Below, in pieces: positions 24,646 through 32,179 of a stretch of 33,383 bases of DNA (the first letter of the stretch is position 1; each line of letters begins with the position of its first letter). Both the position numbers and the translations under genes were made by a program. The DNA comes from Salinivenus sp. (lineage in GTDB: Bacteria > Bacteroidota > Rhodothermia > Rhodothermales > Salinibacteraceae), in NCBI GenBank assembly GCA_018609755.1, contig JAHENZ010000185.1, positions 1-33,383 of the forward strand, in the 5' to 3' direction. The notes below the pieces were generated by a model. The model had not been told where the DNA came from. It did no database searches and saw nothing but the letters and a program-made list of their open reading frames with translations.

Positions 24646-26571
24646 TCAGGCGTTTGCTGGAATCCGAAGGACCATCGCGAGCTTAGCATCTGCCGTCAAG
24701 ACCCGATCGGGGGGACGAAGACGGACGGCCAGAACCTCTTGGTTCGGAAGGTCCACGTCCGTGACGTGTTCGACGCGAACGGGCGGCGGCTCCTCTATCT
24801 TCTTGTTAGGGTCAGACGCATCCCGGTCGCGCACGTCATCCGGTTTCTCAGACGGAACGGTATCGGGGGCCAGAAAGGATTCCATTTGGGCGGCGACCGT
24901 TGCCTGCAGCTCCTCCAAAGGAGCGGTGAGATCCAGCTCGCGTTTCAGGGTGAATAGACGGTGAGCCACTCGGGTCAAAAACAGGCGGCAGGGAAGGGAG
25001 GCTTCCGTGCGGGCGTCGGCGGCGGCCGATGGGTCGTCGTAAACGCTCGGCTCGTGCACCGATGGTGCGTGCACGATGTGAATACTACCGTCATCGGTCT
25101 CGTCGAGAACGGTGAAGCCCGCCCGAGCCAACTCCGATTGCATGCTACCCGAAAACGGAGCCGAAAGACATTGTTTTCCCGGAGAATGAGAGGGCGACTG
25201 GATTTCGATCTGCTGTTGTGTCAGATGGGTGGCCCATCCGGTGTCAACGTAGCTCTGAGCGGCCGCTACTCCCACTGCGAGCGCCCCGCTTCCGAAGAGG
25301 CCCTCGTCCTCGTCAACGTCGAACGAGGTCGCTGAGGAATCTCCTCGATAAGGGGGGCGTAACTGCACCGACGGCAACGTAAGGCTCAGGAAGGAGGCGG
25401 ACTCTTCGGATCGAAGGCGCTCCCATTCGACGTACTCGTCGCCCTGCAACTGGGGGCGGAGGGACGGCAGCCGACTTAGCCCACGGACGTGTTCTGTCCC
25501 GAAAAAATCTGCTGCCACCGACGCCACGACCGGAGCTTGAAGGCTTTCCCCCGTTCCTGCGAGATCGGCCAATTGTTCGACGTCAACGTGTGAATGTCCA
25601 AACGCCTGGTCAACCATCACCAGAGACGTTGGAGGATCGTCGTTGGCTTCGTCGTGCTCGGGGAGCAGGACCTGATGGTGCAGGGCCTCGTGTAGATCGT
25701 CGCGATTTGCGGACAGCACCAACAGGTCTACGCCGCCGTCCAGGTCGATCTGCTTTTCCAGAAAATAAAGGCCTCGCCAGGCAGCCTCTAGCTGGCGAAA
25801 TTCCGGGTGCGTGAGCACTGCCTCCACCTGTGCCGCGAGCCGCTCGTCGAGTCGGGCAAGGATGCGGTCAGCCGCCACTTCGTCACTGACCGACGACGTT
25901 CTTTTCTCTGATGAGGACGGGGATTCTGAGGCAGGGGAGGCCCCGTCTTGCCCATTGGTTTCGACCATGTCCATGACCCTCCCGAGGGCATCGTCTCCTT
26001 CGCTCCGCGCAAGCGAAGAGGAGTCCGCTTCTGGGGCGGTTCCCTCAGGAACCTCTCCGTCCACGAGCAACTGATACAGATCGTCTGCCCAATCGACGTT
26101 CAAGTCGATGTCGTCAAGTTTTTCCTGGAATGTCGATGCGTCCATCGTCTCGTTTTGTACCGCCTGCACTAAGGAGCGGGCTTCGAGCAGACGGGCGGTC
26201 GGGTCCATCTGCTGCGCGATCTGCTTCGGGGAAAACGCCTCCCGCGTCGGAAAGGAAAGCGAGACTGTCCACGTGTCCGGATGGTCACTGAGCCGATTGG
26301 GCACCTCCACGGTGAGTTCCGGCCCGAGCTCGGCCATGAGGTCTGTCGCACTTTTCGGTCCGATGTGGTGACGGCGATCCTCTTTTGACCAGTCCGAGGG
26401 AGAGGCGTGGGGCGTGAGAGGACTCACGAACAAGAGGCGAAACGGGAGCGAGGCCTCAGCCGGAGGCGATTGGGATTCGTCGGCACGGCCGGTCGTAATT
26501 TCCATCCCAATGCGGGCACCGGTGGAATCGTCAGGGGACGGGTCAGTCTCTGAAGAAGGAGGGTTGTCCAT
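24646..26571 (-). CDS. Type VI secretion contractile sheath protein, fused TssB-TssC
   Basis: A 641-residue protein that appears to hold both T6SS sheath subunits in one chain. Residues about 42-140 follow TssB/VipA: LPFRLLFVSPLTP, then GPKSATDLMAELGPELTVEV and the SPKQIAQQMDPTARLLEARS helix. A Ser/Asp/Glu-rich linker runs to about 230. Residues about 232-641 follow TssC/VipB from end to end: RILARLDERLAAQVEAVL, HPEFRQLEAAWRGLYFL (255-271), VDLLVLSANRDDL, LTLPSVQLRPPYRG, CRLFLTRVAHRLFTLKREL and the last strands VRLRPPD...LAMVLRIPA. In usual T6SSs these are separate genes of about 160-180 and 490 codons; the total here matches their sum. The two DUF1795 genes directly upstream fit a T6SS. The chain is very acidic, like the rest of the window. 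Baseplate, Hcp and ClpV genes are not in view. Confidence 0.85.
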   Translation of the reverse strand: MDNPPSSETDPSPDDSTGARIGMEITTGRADESQSPPAEASLPFRLLFVSPLTPHASPSDWSKEDRRHHIGPKSATDLMAELGPELTVEVPNRLSDHPDTWTVSLSFPTREAFSPKQIAQQMDPTARLLEARSLVQAVQNETMDASTFQEKLDDIDLNVDWADDLYQLLVDGEVPEGTAPEADSSSLARSEGDDALGRVMDMVETNGQDGASPASESPSSSEKRTSSVSDEVAADRILARLDERLAAQVEAVLTHPEFRQLEAAWRGLYFLEKQIDLDGGVDLLVLSANRDDLHEALHHQVLLPEHDEANDDPPTSLVMVDQAFGHSHVDVEQLADLAGTGESLQAPVVASVAADFFGTEHVRGLSRLPSLRPQLQGDEYVEWERLRSEESASFLSLTLPSVQLRPPYRGDSSATSFDVDEDEGLFGSGALAVGVAAAQSYVDTGWATHLTQQQIEIQSPSHSPGKQCLSAPFSGSMQSELARAGFTVLDETDDGSIHIVHAPSVHEPSVYDDPSAAADARTEASLPCRLFLTRVAHRLFTLKRELDLTAPLEELQATVAAQMESFLAPDTVPSEKPDDVRDRDASDPNKKIEEPPPVRVEHVTDVDLPNQEVLAVRLRPPDRVLTADAKLAMVLRIPANA

Positions 26572-26628
26572 GCTTTGAGAGAAAGAATTGGAAGGAGAGG
26601 GAAGGGAGAGGAGAGCCCGTGGAAAGGT

Positions 26629-27318
26629 TCAAGCTGCAGGCCAATTTCTACGTTCGGTGTCGACGGGACGGAAGCTTCGCATCACACGTTCGACCTCAGG
26701 ACCGAGTTGCTTCCGCGTCGTAGGGGTAAACCCGGCCGAGAGCACGTACCCAGTGTTGTCGTGTATTGTGTAGAGTTGCTCGTGATAACGTTTTCGATCG
26801 GGGGCCGGATACCAGACGTAAATTCCCCGATGGGCGGGATGTCCGCACGCGAGTGTGATCGGGTCGTCCATGAGGAGGCGACACCCGTCAAGTTGGGCCT
26901 CCAGTTGTTCCCGTTCGTGTTGGGCGAATACAGACGGATCATCTATCCCTACGTCCTCAACCGTCGTGATTGAAATGCGGTGTGTCAGTCCGTCGCGCGT
27001 AGGGCCGATGAGGGTGTGGGTAGACTGATCGGTCCAGGTATCGTCCGGGAGCGTGCACTGAAAGGCATCTGTCCGGTACCTGCGAGGCTTCTGAGTTTCT
27101 GGTAGTGGAGAGGGTTCTGATGCCGACGAGCCACGTTGATTGTTGGCAGAGTGTTCGTCGGCAGATGCGAGGTCTTGATAATACTCGGGAAGGTCCTTAC
27201 TCACGGATTCTGATACCGTTTGGACAAAACGGTTATTGGTTGTTTCAGAAATGAAAGTACGATACAGGTGTGCGTATGCTTTATGTGTCGGGCTGTTGCA
27301 TGACAAGGGGGTACACAT
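26629..27318 (-). CDS. DUF1795/DcrB-family protein, EagR-like T6SS adaptor (copy 1)
   Basis: A 229-residue protein whose C-terminal part (about 75-225) matches the DUF1795/DcrB fold: FQCTLPDDTWTDQSTHTLIG, then HEREQLEAQLDGCRLL, CGHPAHRGIYVWYPAP and YVLSAGFTPTTRKQLG. In T6SSs this domain is found in EagR chaperones, which load toxin-bearing effectors onto VgrG. I start it at ATG 27318, 20 bp after the upstream stop, with AAAAGG 5 bases before; the frame is open to a TTG at 27372. The first ~75 residues look poorly conserved and the DNA there is AT-richer. It lies 57 bp upstream of the TssBC gene. The role as effector adaptor is inferred from family and context. Confidence 0.7.
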   Translation of the reverse strand: MCTPLSCNSPTHKAYAHLYRTFISETTNNRFVQTVSESVSKDLPEYYQDLASADEHSANNQRGSSASEPSPLPETQKPRRYRTDAFQCTLPDDTWTDQSTHTLIGPTRDGLTHRISITTVEDVGIDDPSVFAQHEREQLEAQLDGCRLLMDDPITLACGHPAHRGIYVWYPAPDRKRYHEQLYTIHDNTGYVLSAGFTPTTRKQLGPEVERVMRSFRPVDTERRNWPAA

Positions 27319-27337
27319 CGCGGCCTTTTCTTGAAGA

Positions 27338-27877
27338 TTACCGCCGATGCCGTAAGGGAGGGTGAGGCTCAAAGCTTCGGAAGATGTGCTCTACCTTCGG
27401 ACCTACGACCGGCAGGCTTTGCTCAGTAAATCGCGCCGATAACCGGTATCCGACCTCGTGATAGACAAGATACCAGTCTTCCTGAAGGAGCGGACGGTCG
27501 GCTCCCGAGGTTAATGAAAAGACGACCCGTGATGCGGGGAGGTCGTTGTCGAGCTTTGTGCGAGACCGGGCACTTACTTGCCCGTTTTCCAAGGCTTCAG
27601 TTTGTTGTTCGACGCGTCGTCCAGCGTAGTCAACCATGGCAATGTCACCGACCTCCGGGTCGACGTTGATCCGGATGATGTGCTGAAATTCGTCCTCAAC
27701 AGGGCCTCTCAGGCAGTACACGGTGTTGCTGTTCCAGGCGTCGTCCAGAGACACCGTGAAGGCATCAGCGAAGTACGTCGTGGATGGGGGAGGGGGCTTA
27801 TTGTTAGAGAATTGCGAATCATTTCCCGAGTCGTGTGCCGACGCTGTCCCGGGGAAGGACGTAGACGTTCGATTCAT
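27338..27877 (-). CDS. DUF1795/DcrB-family protein, EagR-like T6SS adaptor (copy 2)
   Basis: A 179-residue paralogue of the next gene. After a Ser/Asn/Pro-rich leader of ~35 residues comes the DUF1795/DcrB domain: FTVSLDDAWNSNTVYCLRG, IIRINVDPEV, LPASRVVFSL and GYRLSARFTEQSLPVVGPKV. No signal peptide is visible, so unlike DcrB proper it is cytoplasmic, as EagR chaperones are. ATG 27877 has AAGG 7 bases upstream. The two copies share the domain plan but differ widely, suggesting different partners. It follows the frameshifted remnant gene by 87 bp. Confidence 0.68.
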   Translation of the reverse strand: MNRTSTSFPGTASAHDSGNDSQFSNNKPPPPSTTYFADAFTVSLDDAWNSNTVYCLRGPVEDEFQHIIRINVDPEVGDIAMVDYAGRRVEQQTEALENGQVSARSRTKLDNDLPASRVVFSLTSGADRPLLQEDWYLVYHEVGYRLSARFTEQSLPVVGPKVEHIFRSFEPHPPLRHRR

Positions 27878-28634
27878 GATGGAACCTTCAGCGATGATAT
27901 TAGGGACGGAAGAAGAGGTGGGTACTCAGCCTATCAGTTTCAAAAGTGTATCCAGAGCAATGCGTTAAGTAAGTTTTTGTTTACTATCTGTGTTCCTAAA
28001 GTGGAGTTCCATAGGGGGCTTCTCAATTGGCACGTTGAAAGCGATCAAAGATCTGATCTGGGCCAGCTGGTCGACCGAGGCGCCCTGCCGGGCTGCATCC
28101 CGGTAGGCATTCGCCAGAAAGAAAAGGTGCAGGCCGTCGATGGCGATCGCATTTCGGCTCACCCGTCGCTGTCCGGCTTTGTACAGGTTGGCTTTCCGCC
28201 GGTGCTCGGTGACCTCGTCCATCTTCTTCCCGTATTCCTGAAGTCCGGCCTCGCGGCCCTGCATGGCCTGCTGGGCCTCTTTCCCGGTCTGCACGCGCTT
28301 TCCTTTCAATTTGAAGAGCTCGTCGGCCTTCTTGCCCGTGCCTACGTTGTCGTGGACGTACTGGGCGACCGCCCCGATGGCACTGCGGTGCGATCTGCCA
28401 CAGGGACGCTTCGTTCGAGTCGGGACCGGTGGTGCCGTGGAGCGGAGCGTCTCGGCTCGACCTCAAAAGCTCCGGGAAGAAGTACTTGATGGGGCCGGGC
28501 GGAACGTCGGAGAGCTCGGCGCGGCCCTCCGCATCGAGTGTCGTTTTTTGCTCGCTTCCGTCCGGAAGAATCACGACGACCGTCTCGTCCGCCACCGGCG
28601 CGTCGGTCACGAGGTCGCAGAGGCGAATGGTCAC

Positions 28635-28764
28635 GTCGTCCACGAACGTCGGGAGGCCCTTTTCCTTCGCGTCGGTTGAGTCTGACTGCACCCCCAGCAC
28701 GTCCACGGTATAGAAAAACCGCGGCTGCGCGTACCCCTCCGGCGCCTCCCACTCGGAGACGATG
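28635..28764 (-). repeat. Direct repeat B, copy 1 (130 bp)
   Basis: About 120 of 130 bases match 32906-33035 by eye. It encodes the EWEAPEGYAQPRFFYTVDV segment through FVDD. It lies only 25 bp from repeat A copy 1, whereas in the intact genes the two lie in different genes about 1.1 kb apart and in the opposite order. Confidence 0.88.
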
Positions 28765-28789
28765 GTGGCCACCTCGCTACTCCGTGCGA

Positions 28790-29003
28790 TGATGACCACC
28801 GGACACCGGTAGCCTTCGAGAAGCCAGTGAACGAGGCACCGGCGCGTCTGCTCGTTGGCCACTCCGCTTATCGGGCCGTCGTAGTACGTCAGAGATCCCT
28901 CTGGATTTTGGGTCCCCGACAGGCGTTCGACGTACTCGCCCTCGGCCTCCAGATCCTCCTGGGCCACCCGCCCCATCCCCGCGTAGATCTGAAATTCCCG
29001 CAC
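28790..29003 (-). repeat. Direct repeat A, copy 1 (214 bp)
   Basis: About 206 of 214 bases match 31547-31760 by eye, including an unbroken run of over 100. It encodes the end of a peptidoglycan-binding domain and the segment ending CPVVI. In this copy it opens the chimeric remnant. Confidence 0.9.
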
Positions 29004-29108
29004 TGAGTACTCAATATAAATTCCCCCTACGGTCTTGTTTCATTTGAACCAAAGTATTCGGGGAGCATATAGAAGCACGGTATATTTTTGAAGAACTGGT
29101 ACCGACTG

Positions 29109-30275
29109 ATGACGCTCGTGAATATGTTCTCATCTTCAGTTGGGCTTCCGAAAATACGAGCAGTGTTGCACCGACCGAAGGCGATTGTAACCGCTGGCTT
29201 ATTGGTGGCCGGAGCGTTCGGGTTTAGCACGTTCGGCTCCAACGAGACGCCCCCAGCCACCTTCGCCGCCGAACAGGACGAAAGGGTAGAGTCCACGGAC
29301 ACGTCCGATGAAGCGACGAACGCCGAGGATCGAACCGAGGTTGACTGTCCAGTCGGTTCAAAACGAGGAGACGCCACCATCCGGATCGACTCGACCAATC
29401 GAGAATGGACGATTACCACGATAAAGCCGGACTCCCAGTTCAAAGCTAAAGGAGAACACCTGCCGGTCGACTGGAACGAACTGGAATTGGTAAGTCGGGG
29501 AGACATAAATCGGGACGGCCGAATGGACGCGGTGGTAAAAATCCAATTTGATACTGCTCGCCCCGTTGGAGGACGGCATCACTGGGTGTTTGTCAGCTGT
29601 GGTAGAGACCGGTACGTATCGGTCACGCCGATCTTGAGGCTTGACCGAGATCATCTGCACCGTACGAGGAAGGTTGAGAAGCCGTGGCCCAATTTAACGG
29701 CGCTTGGAGAAGTGAGGAGGGCTAACCATCCGAAAGGGTACTACTATCGTCAGACATACCGGTATAACAAAGAAGAGGAGCGGTACCGCCCCGTATCGGG
29801 ATCGGCCCGATACAAAAAAGAGTCGGCTAAGCGACTTGGGATTAACCTCGACGATCGCCCCCAATGCTCCGTTGGAAAGGGGCCGCCGATTCGGATCCAG
29901 CCCACCGAGAAGACCAAACGCCCCCTCCAGCCCGGCGACAGCGTGCGAATCGAACCAACGTACCATCCAGAAAAGTCCTATGAGATAGAGTGGGCGGGTG
30001 ATTTGAATTACAACAAAAGAGATGACCTAGTGGTTGAGGTTGGCTGTGGTAGCGCGGACAGATGCAGACATGTTGTGTATTACAGATGCAGTACTGAACG
30101 TCACTGGTATTCTGTAATTTCAGAAGAAATACATGCAAAAGAAATAAATGTTGATGACGAAAATAAAAATGGATGGAGGAAAATCAGAAAAATAGGTAGT
30201 ATAAAAGAGAATGAGTACGTACTTGAATTTGGTTTTACTGGGTATACCCAGAAGAGCCTTTCACCAGTTGAATGA
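29109..30275 (+). CDS. Secreted protein with two Ca-binding-like repeats; candidate immunity protein
   Basis: The only plus-strand gene in the T6SS region. With ATG 29109 it has 388 residues (TTG 29088 would add seven). A hydrophobic segment (about residues 24-40) is a signal peptide or anchor, so the rest should be periplasmic. The mature part looks like an internal duplication: RGDINRDGRMDAVVKIQF with HHWVFVSC in the first half, AGDLNYNKRDDLVVEV with HVVYYRC in the second. The D-x-N-x-D-x-R-x-D pattern resembles FG-GAP or dockerin-like Ca loops. It lies tail to tail with the effector candidate, overlapping its 3' end by 15 bp. That pairing and the location suggest immunity to a cell-wall-cutting effector, but this is inference. 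The last ~90 codons are AT-rich with many AAA, ATA, AGA and AGG codons, unlike the neighbours. Confidence 0.55.
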   Translation: MTLVNMFSSSVGLPKIRAVLHRPKAIVTAGLLVAGAFGFSTFGSNETPPATFAAEQDERVESTDTSDEATNAEDRTEVDCPVGSKRGDATIRIDSTNREWTITTIKPDSQFKAKGEHLPVDWNELELVSRGDINRDGRMDAVVKIQFDTARPVGGRHHWVFVSCGRDRYVSVTPILRLDRDHLHRTRKVEKPWPNLTALGEVRRANHPKGYYYRQTYRYNKEEERYRPVSGSARYKKESAKRLGINLDDRPQCSVGKGPPIRIQPTEKTKRPLQPGDSVRIEPTYHPEKSYEIEWAGDLNYNKRDDLVVEVGCGSADRCRHVVYYRCSTERHWYSVISEEIHAKEINVDDENKNGWRKIRKIGSIKENEYVLEFGFTGYTQKSLSPVE

Positions 30276-32132
30276 GTCCCTGCGATTAAGGATGGGCTGA
30301 TCATCGATGCGAGCGAGCGTATCGCCGAGCCTGCCAGATACATCTCCTCCGACGTTATCAATCTGGGAGATTAGAGCGGACTCGTGATCATCAGTCCAAT
30401 AAATCGGATCGCAGGTCCATGAATTGCCTATTGCGTTTTGATCCACGTCGAGGTTGGGGACTTCTGCACGCGCATTTTCCAATACTGTTGTGAGGTTCGC
30501 GTCCTGACAAGGCCCACTCGTGTCAATGAATGAGCTAGGATGGAACACGTGCCATCGCACGAGCATTGCCACCGCTTTCTCAGAGGTAAACACGTCGCCA
30601 ATTGTGGTGTCGTCCGGCCAGTGCTCGAGAGGATTCTCCCACTGGACGCTCAGCACGTCTTCCACCCGCATCCGGGCATAGTCCCAGCAGGCCTCCTGGA
30701 ACGAATTCTCCATCTGTGGAAAGTGTTGGAGACGGGAGGCCATCAAGAACCGGTAGTACCAATGCCAATTCCGAAAGTAGTCCCACTCTCTGCTTGCTTC
30801 TTCCTCGGAAAATGGATCCTCCCCGGTTCTCATCGGCAGTAGCTCCATTCCGCCCGAGGTCTCTTTCTCGATCGAGGCCACGTACTTTTGCTGAGAGGTG
30901 AAAAGCGCCTCCCCGTTCTCCCCCCAGTCGGTGTCGACGTCAACCCCGAATTGTCCGAAGATGTACTCGTAGGTGTGTTCGTATTCGCTTTTCAGGTAGG
31001 ACAAAAACCCGCAAAGCTCTCCTTCTTGCACGGGGCGCTTGTCGTACCGGGGCATGGTCCAGTGGTACGGACCGGCCGAAAGAAGGGCTTCGTCGTACGC
31101 ATTAAGACTGTCGAGATGGCCGTTGCATTCAACCTGGCTGATGGCCTCTATGACGTTGTACATCGAGTTCTCTTCGGTCCCGAACAGCTCAGGGGTAATT
31201 TCCGTCGAGTCCCACGTCTGTCCCTCCTGTGATACCGTGCACGGCCCATACCATTCATTGCTCTCGTCCATTAGATAGTAGCCGAGCGTAATCCGATCCC
31301 CATACTCGTATTCCCCCTCGTCACTCCCAGCGATTTCGCTGGTAAGGTCTGTGCTTTCGTCATTCAGGAGTGCTCTATCCGAGCCAGGCTCTGAGGGGGC
31401 AAGAAAGTAGCCGGTGAAGTCATGGGCAAACATTCGACAAGCAGTCGTCTCAACGTCGTCGTGCCGCCAGAGATTTTCGGCGTCTGCTCCCTCGGCAATA
31501 GCGCCGCCGTCGTAGACGGACTCGTATCCGTCGCCGGTCCGAGCGGTGATGACCACCGGACACCGGTAGCCTTCGAGGAGCCAGTGAACGAGGCACCGGC
31601 GCGTCTGCTCGTTGGCCACTCCGCTTATCGGGCCGTCGTAGTACGTCAGAGATCCCTCTGGATTTTGGGTCCCCGACAGGCGCTCCACGTACTCGCCCTC
31701 GGCCTCCGGATTCTCCTGGGCCACCCGGCCCATCCCCGCATAGATCTGAAACTCCCGCACCGCCTGCTCGGTCCGGGGGCCGAACACCCCATCGAACTCC
31801 CGGATGAGGCCGAACCCCAGATTCCACAGGTCCAATTGAAGTTGAGTCACGTATCCGCCGAGGGAAACCGTCGGGGGCTGCTCCTCGGCCGGATCCACGA
31901 CAATGCCGGGAAGCACCACGTCTCCGTTGGCGAGTCCAATCTCCCGCCCCTCCTCCACGGGCGCCGAGGGCCAGGAGCCGTCCCAGTCGTTCCGGCGGAG
32001 CGTGTAGTTGCCGTACCGCCGGTAGAACGGAGCCTCCTCCGGGAGCAGGTCAACGGCGGCCTGCCCGGCCTCCGAAAAGCTCGTCTCAATCCAGGACTCG
32101 ATCGTCGGCTCGGATGAATTCGACGTAGACAT
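30261..32132 (-). CDS. Candidate T6SS effector: peptidoglycan-binding domain plus lysozyme-like region
   Basis: A 623-residue cytoplasmic-type protein without signal peptide. Residues 95-135 are a PG_binding_1 domain (VTQLQLDLWNLGF, FDGVFGPRTEQAVREFQ). The segment 155-196, part of repeat A, is shared with the remnant. From about 200 on I recognise no named family, but residues 326-360 read like the active region of a lysozyme-fold glycosidase: E335 in SQVECNGHLDSLNAYDEALL followed by SAGPYHWTM. Many Trp and Tyr residues follow (WDYFRNWHWYYRFLMASRL). Cell-wall cleavage after T6SS delivery is a reasonable guess; the T6SS genes nearby and the possible immunity gene at its 3' end support it. It begins 47 bp after the upstream gene, so it is probably in the same transcript. 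Confidence 0.55.
   Translation of the reverse strand: MSTSNSSEPTIESWIETSFSEAGQAAVDLLPEEAPFYRRYGNYTLRRNDWDGSWPSAPVEEGREIGLANGDVVLPGIVVDPAEEQPPTVSLGGYVTQLQLDLWNLGFGLIREFDGVFGPRTEQAVREFQIYAGMGRVAQENPEAEGEYVERLSGTQNPEGSLTYYDGPISGVANEQTRRCLVHWLLEGYRCPVVITARTGDGYESVYDGGAIAEGADAENLWRHDDVETTACRMFAHDFTGYFLAPSEPGSDRALLNDESTDLTSEIAGSDEGEYEYGDRITLGYYLMDESNEWYGPCTVSQEGQTWDSTEITPELFGTEENSMYNVIEAISQVECNGHLDSLNAYDEALLSAGPYHWTMPRYDKRPVQEGELCGFLSYLKSEYEHTYEYIFGQFGVDVDTDWGENGEALFTSQQKYVASIEKETSGGMELLPMRTGEDPFSEEEASREWDYFRNWHWYYRFLMASRLQHFPQMENSFQEACWDYARMRVEDVLSVQWENPLEHWPDDTTIGDVFTSEKAVAMLVRWHVFHPSSFIDTSGPCQDANLTTVLENARAEVPNLDVDQNAIGNSWTCDPIYWTDDHESALISQIDNVGGDVSGRLGDTLARIDDQPILNRRDSFNW
31547..31760 (-). repeat. 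Direct repeat A, copy 2 (214 bp)
   Basis: The intact-gene copy of repeat A, coding for residues 125-196 of the effector candidate. It has the same orientation as copy 1, about 2.76 kb away. Recombination between the copies would delete the plus-strand gene between them and the effector's C-terminal part. Confidence 0.9.
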
Positions 32133-32179
32133 GACAAAAGGAGTTTGAGAAGCAAAACAAATGAGAAGTGACCGGGGAC

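Larger units (their letters stand above)
27965..29003 (-). pseudogene. Chimeric, frameshifted remnant of T6SS effector/adaptor genes
   Basis: A broken coding stretch with no proper start. Read on the minus strand it begins (29003-28790) with a copy of the middle of the effector gene at 30261-32132 (REFQIYAGMGRVAQ onward), then passes within 25 bp into a copy of the middle of the gene at 32180-33383 (EWEAPEGYAQPRFFYTVDV). It continues with DGSEQKTTLDAEGRAEL and VPPG, a domain seen in T6SS-associated peptidoglycan-binding proteins. Near 28385-28390 the frame shifts by one base, after SLWQIAPQ; coding resumes as AIGAVAQYVHDNVG and goes on to about 140 codons, ending at 27965. The only start in the first part is GTG at 29003, exactly at the repeat boundary, and an in-frame stop lies at 29040-29042. 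It is best explained as a decayed cassette. Confidence 0.72.

Noticed and set aside
28023-28380. 3' part of the long minus-strand frame 28023-29003 as true protein
   Set aside because: After the frameshift point, this frame is Arg/Pro-rich shadow; the coding signal moves to the frame ending at 27965.
27578-28489. Plus-strand open frame of 303 codons over the remnant region
   Set aside because: It runs opposite the DUF1795 copy 2 gene and the recognisable coding of the remnant, and has no protein-like motifs.
31422-32117. Plus-strand open frame of 231 codons opposite the effector candidate
   Set aside because: The minus strand carries a clear PG_binding_1 domain here; the plus frame is a shadow.
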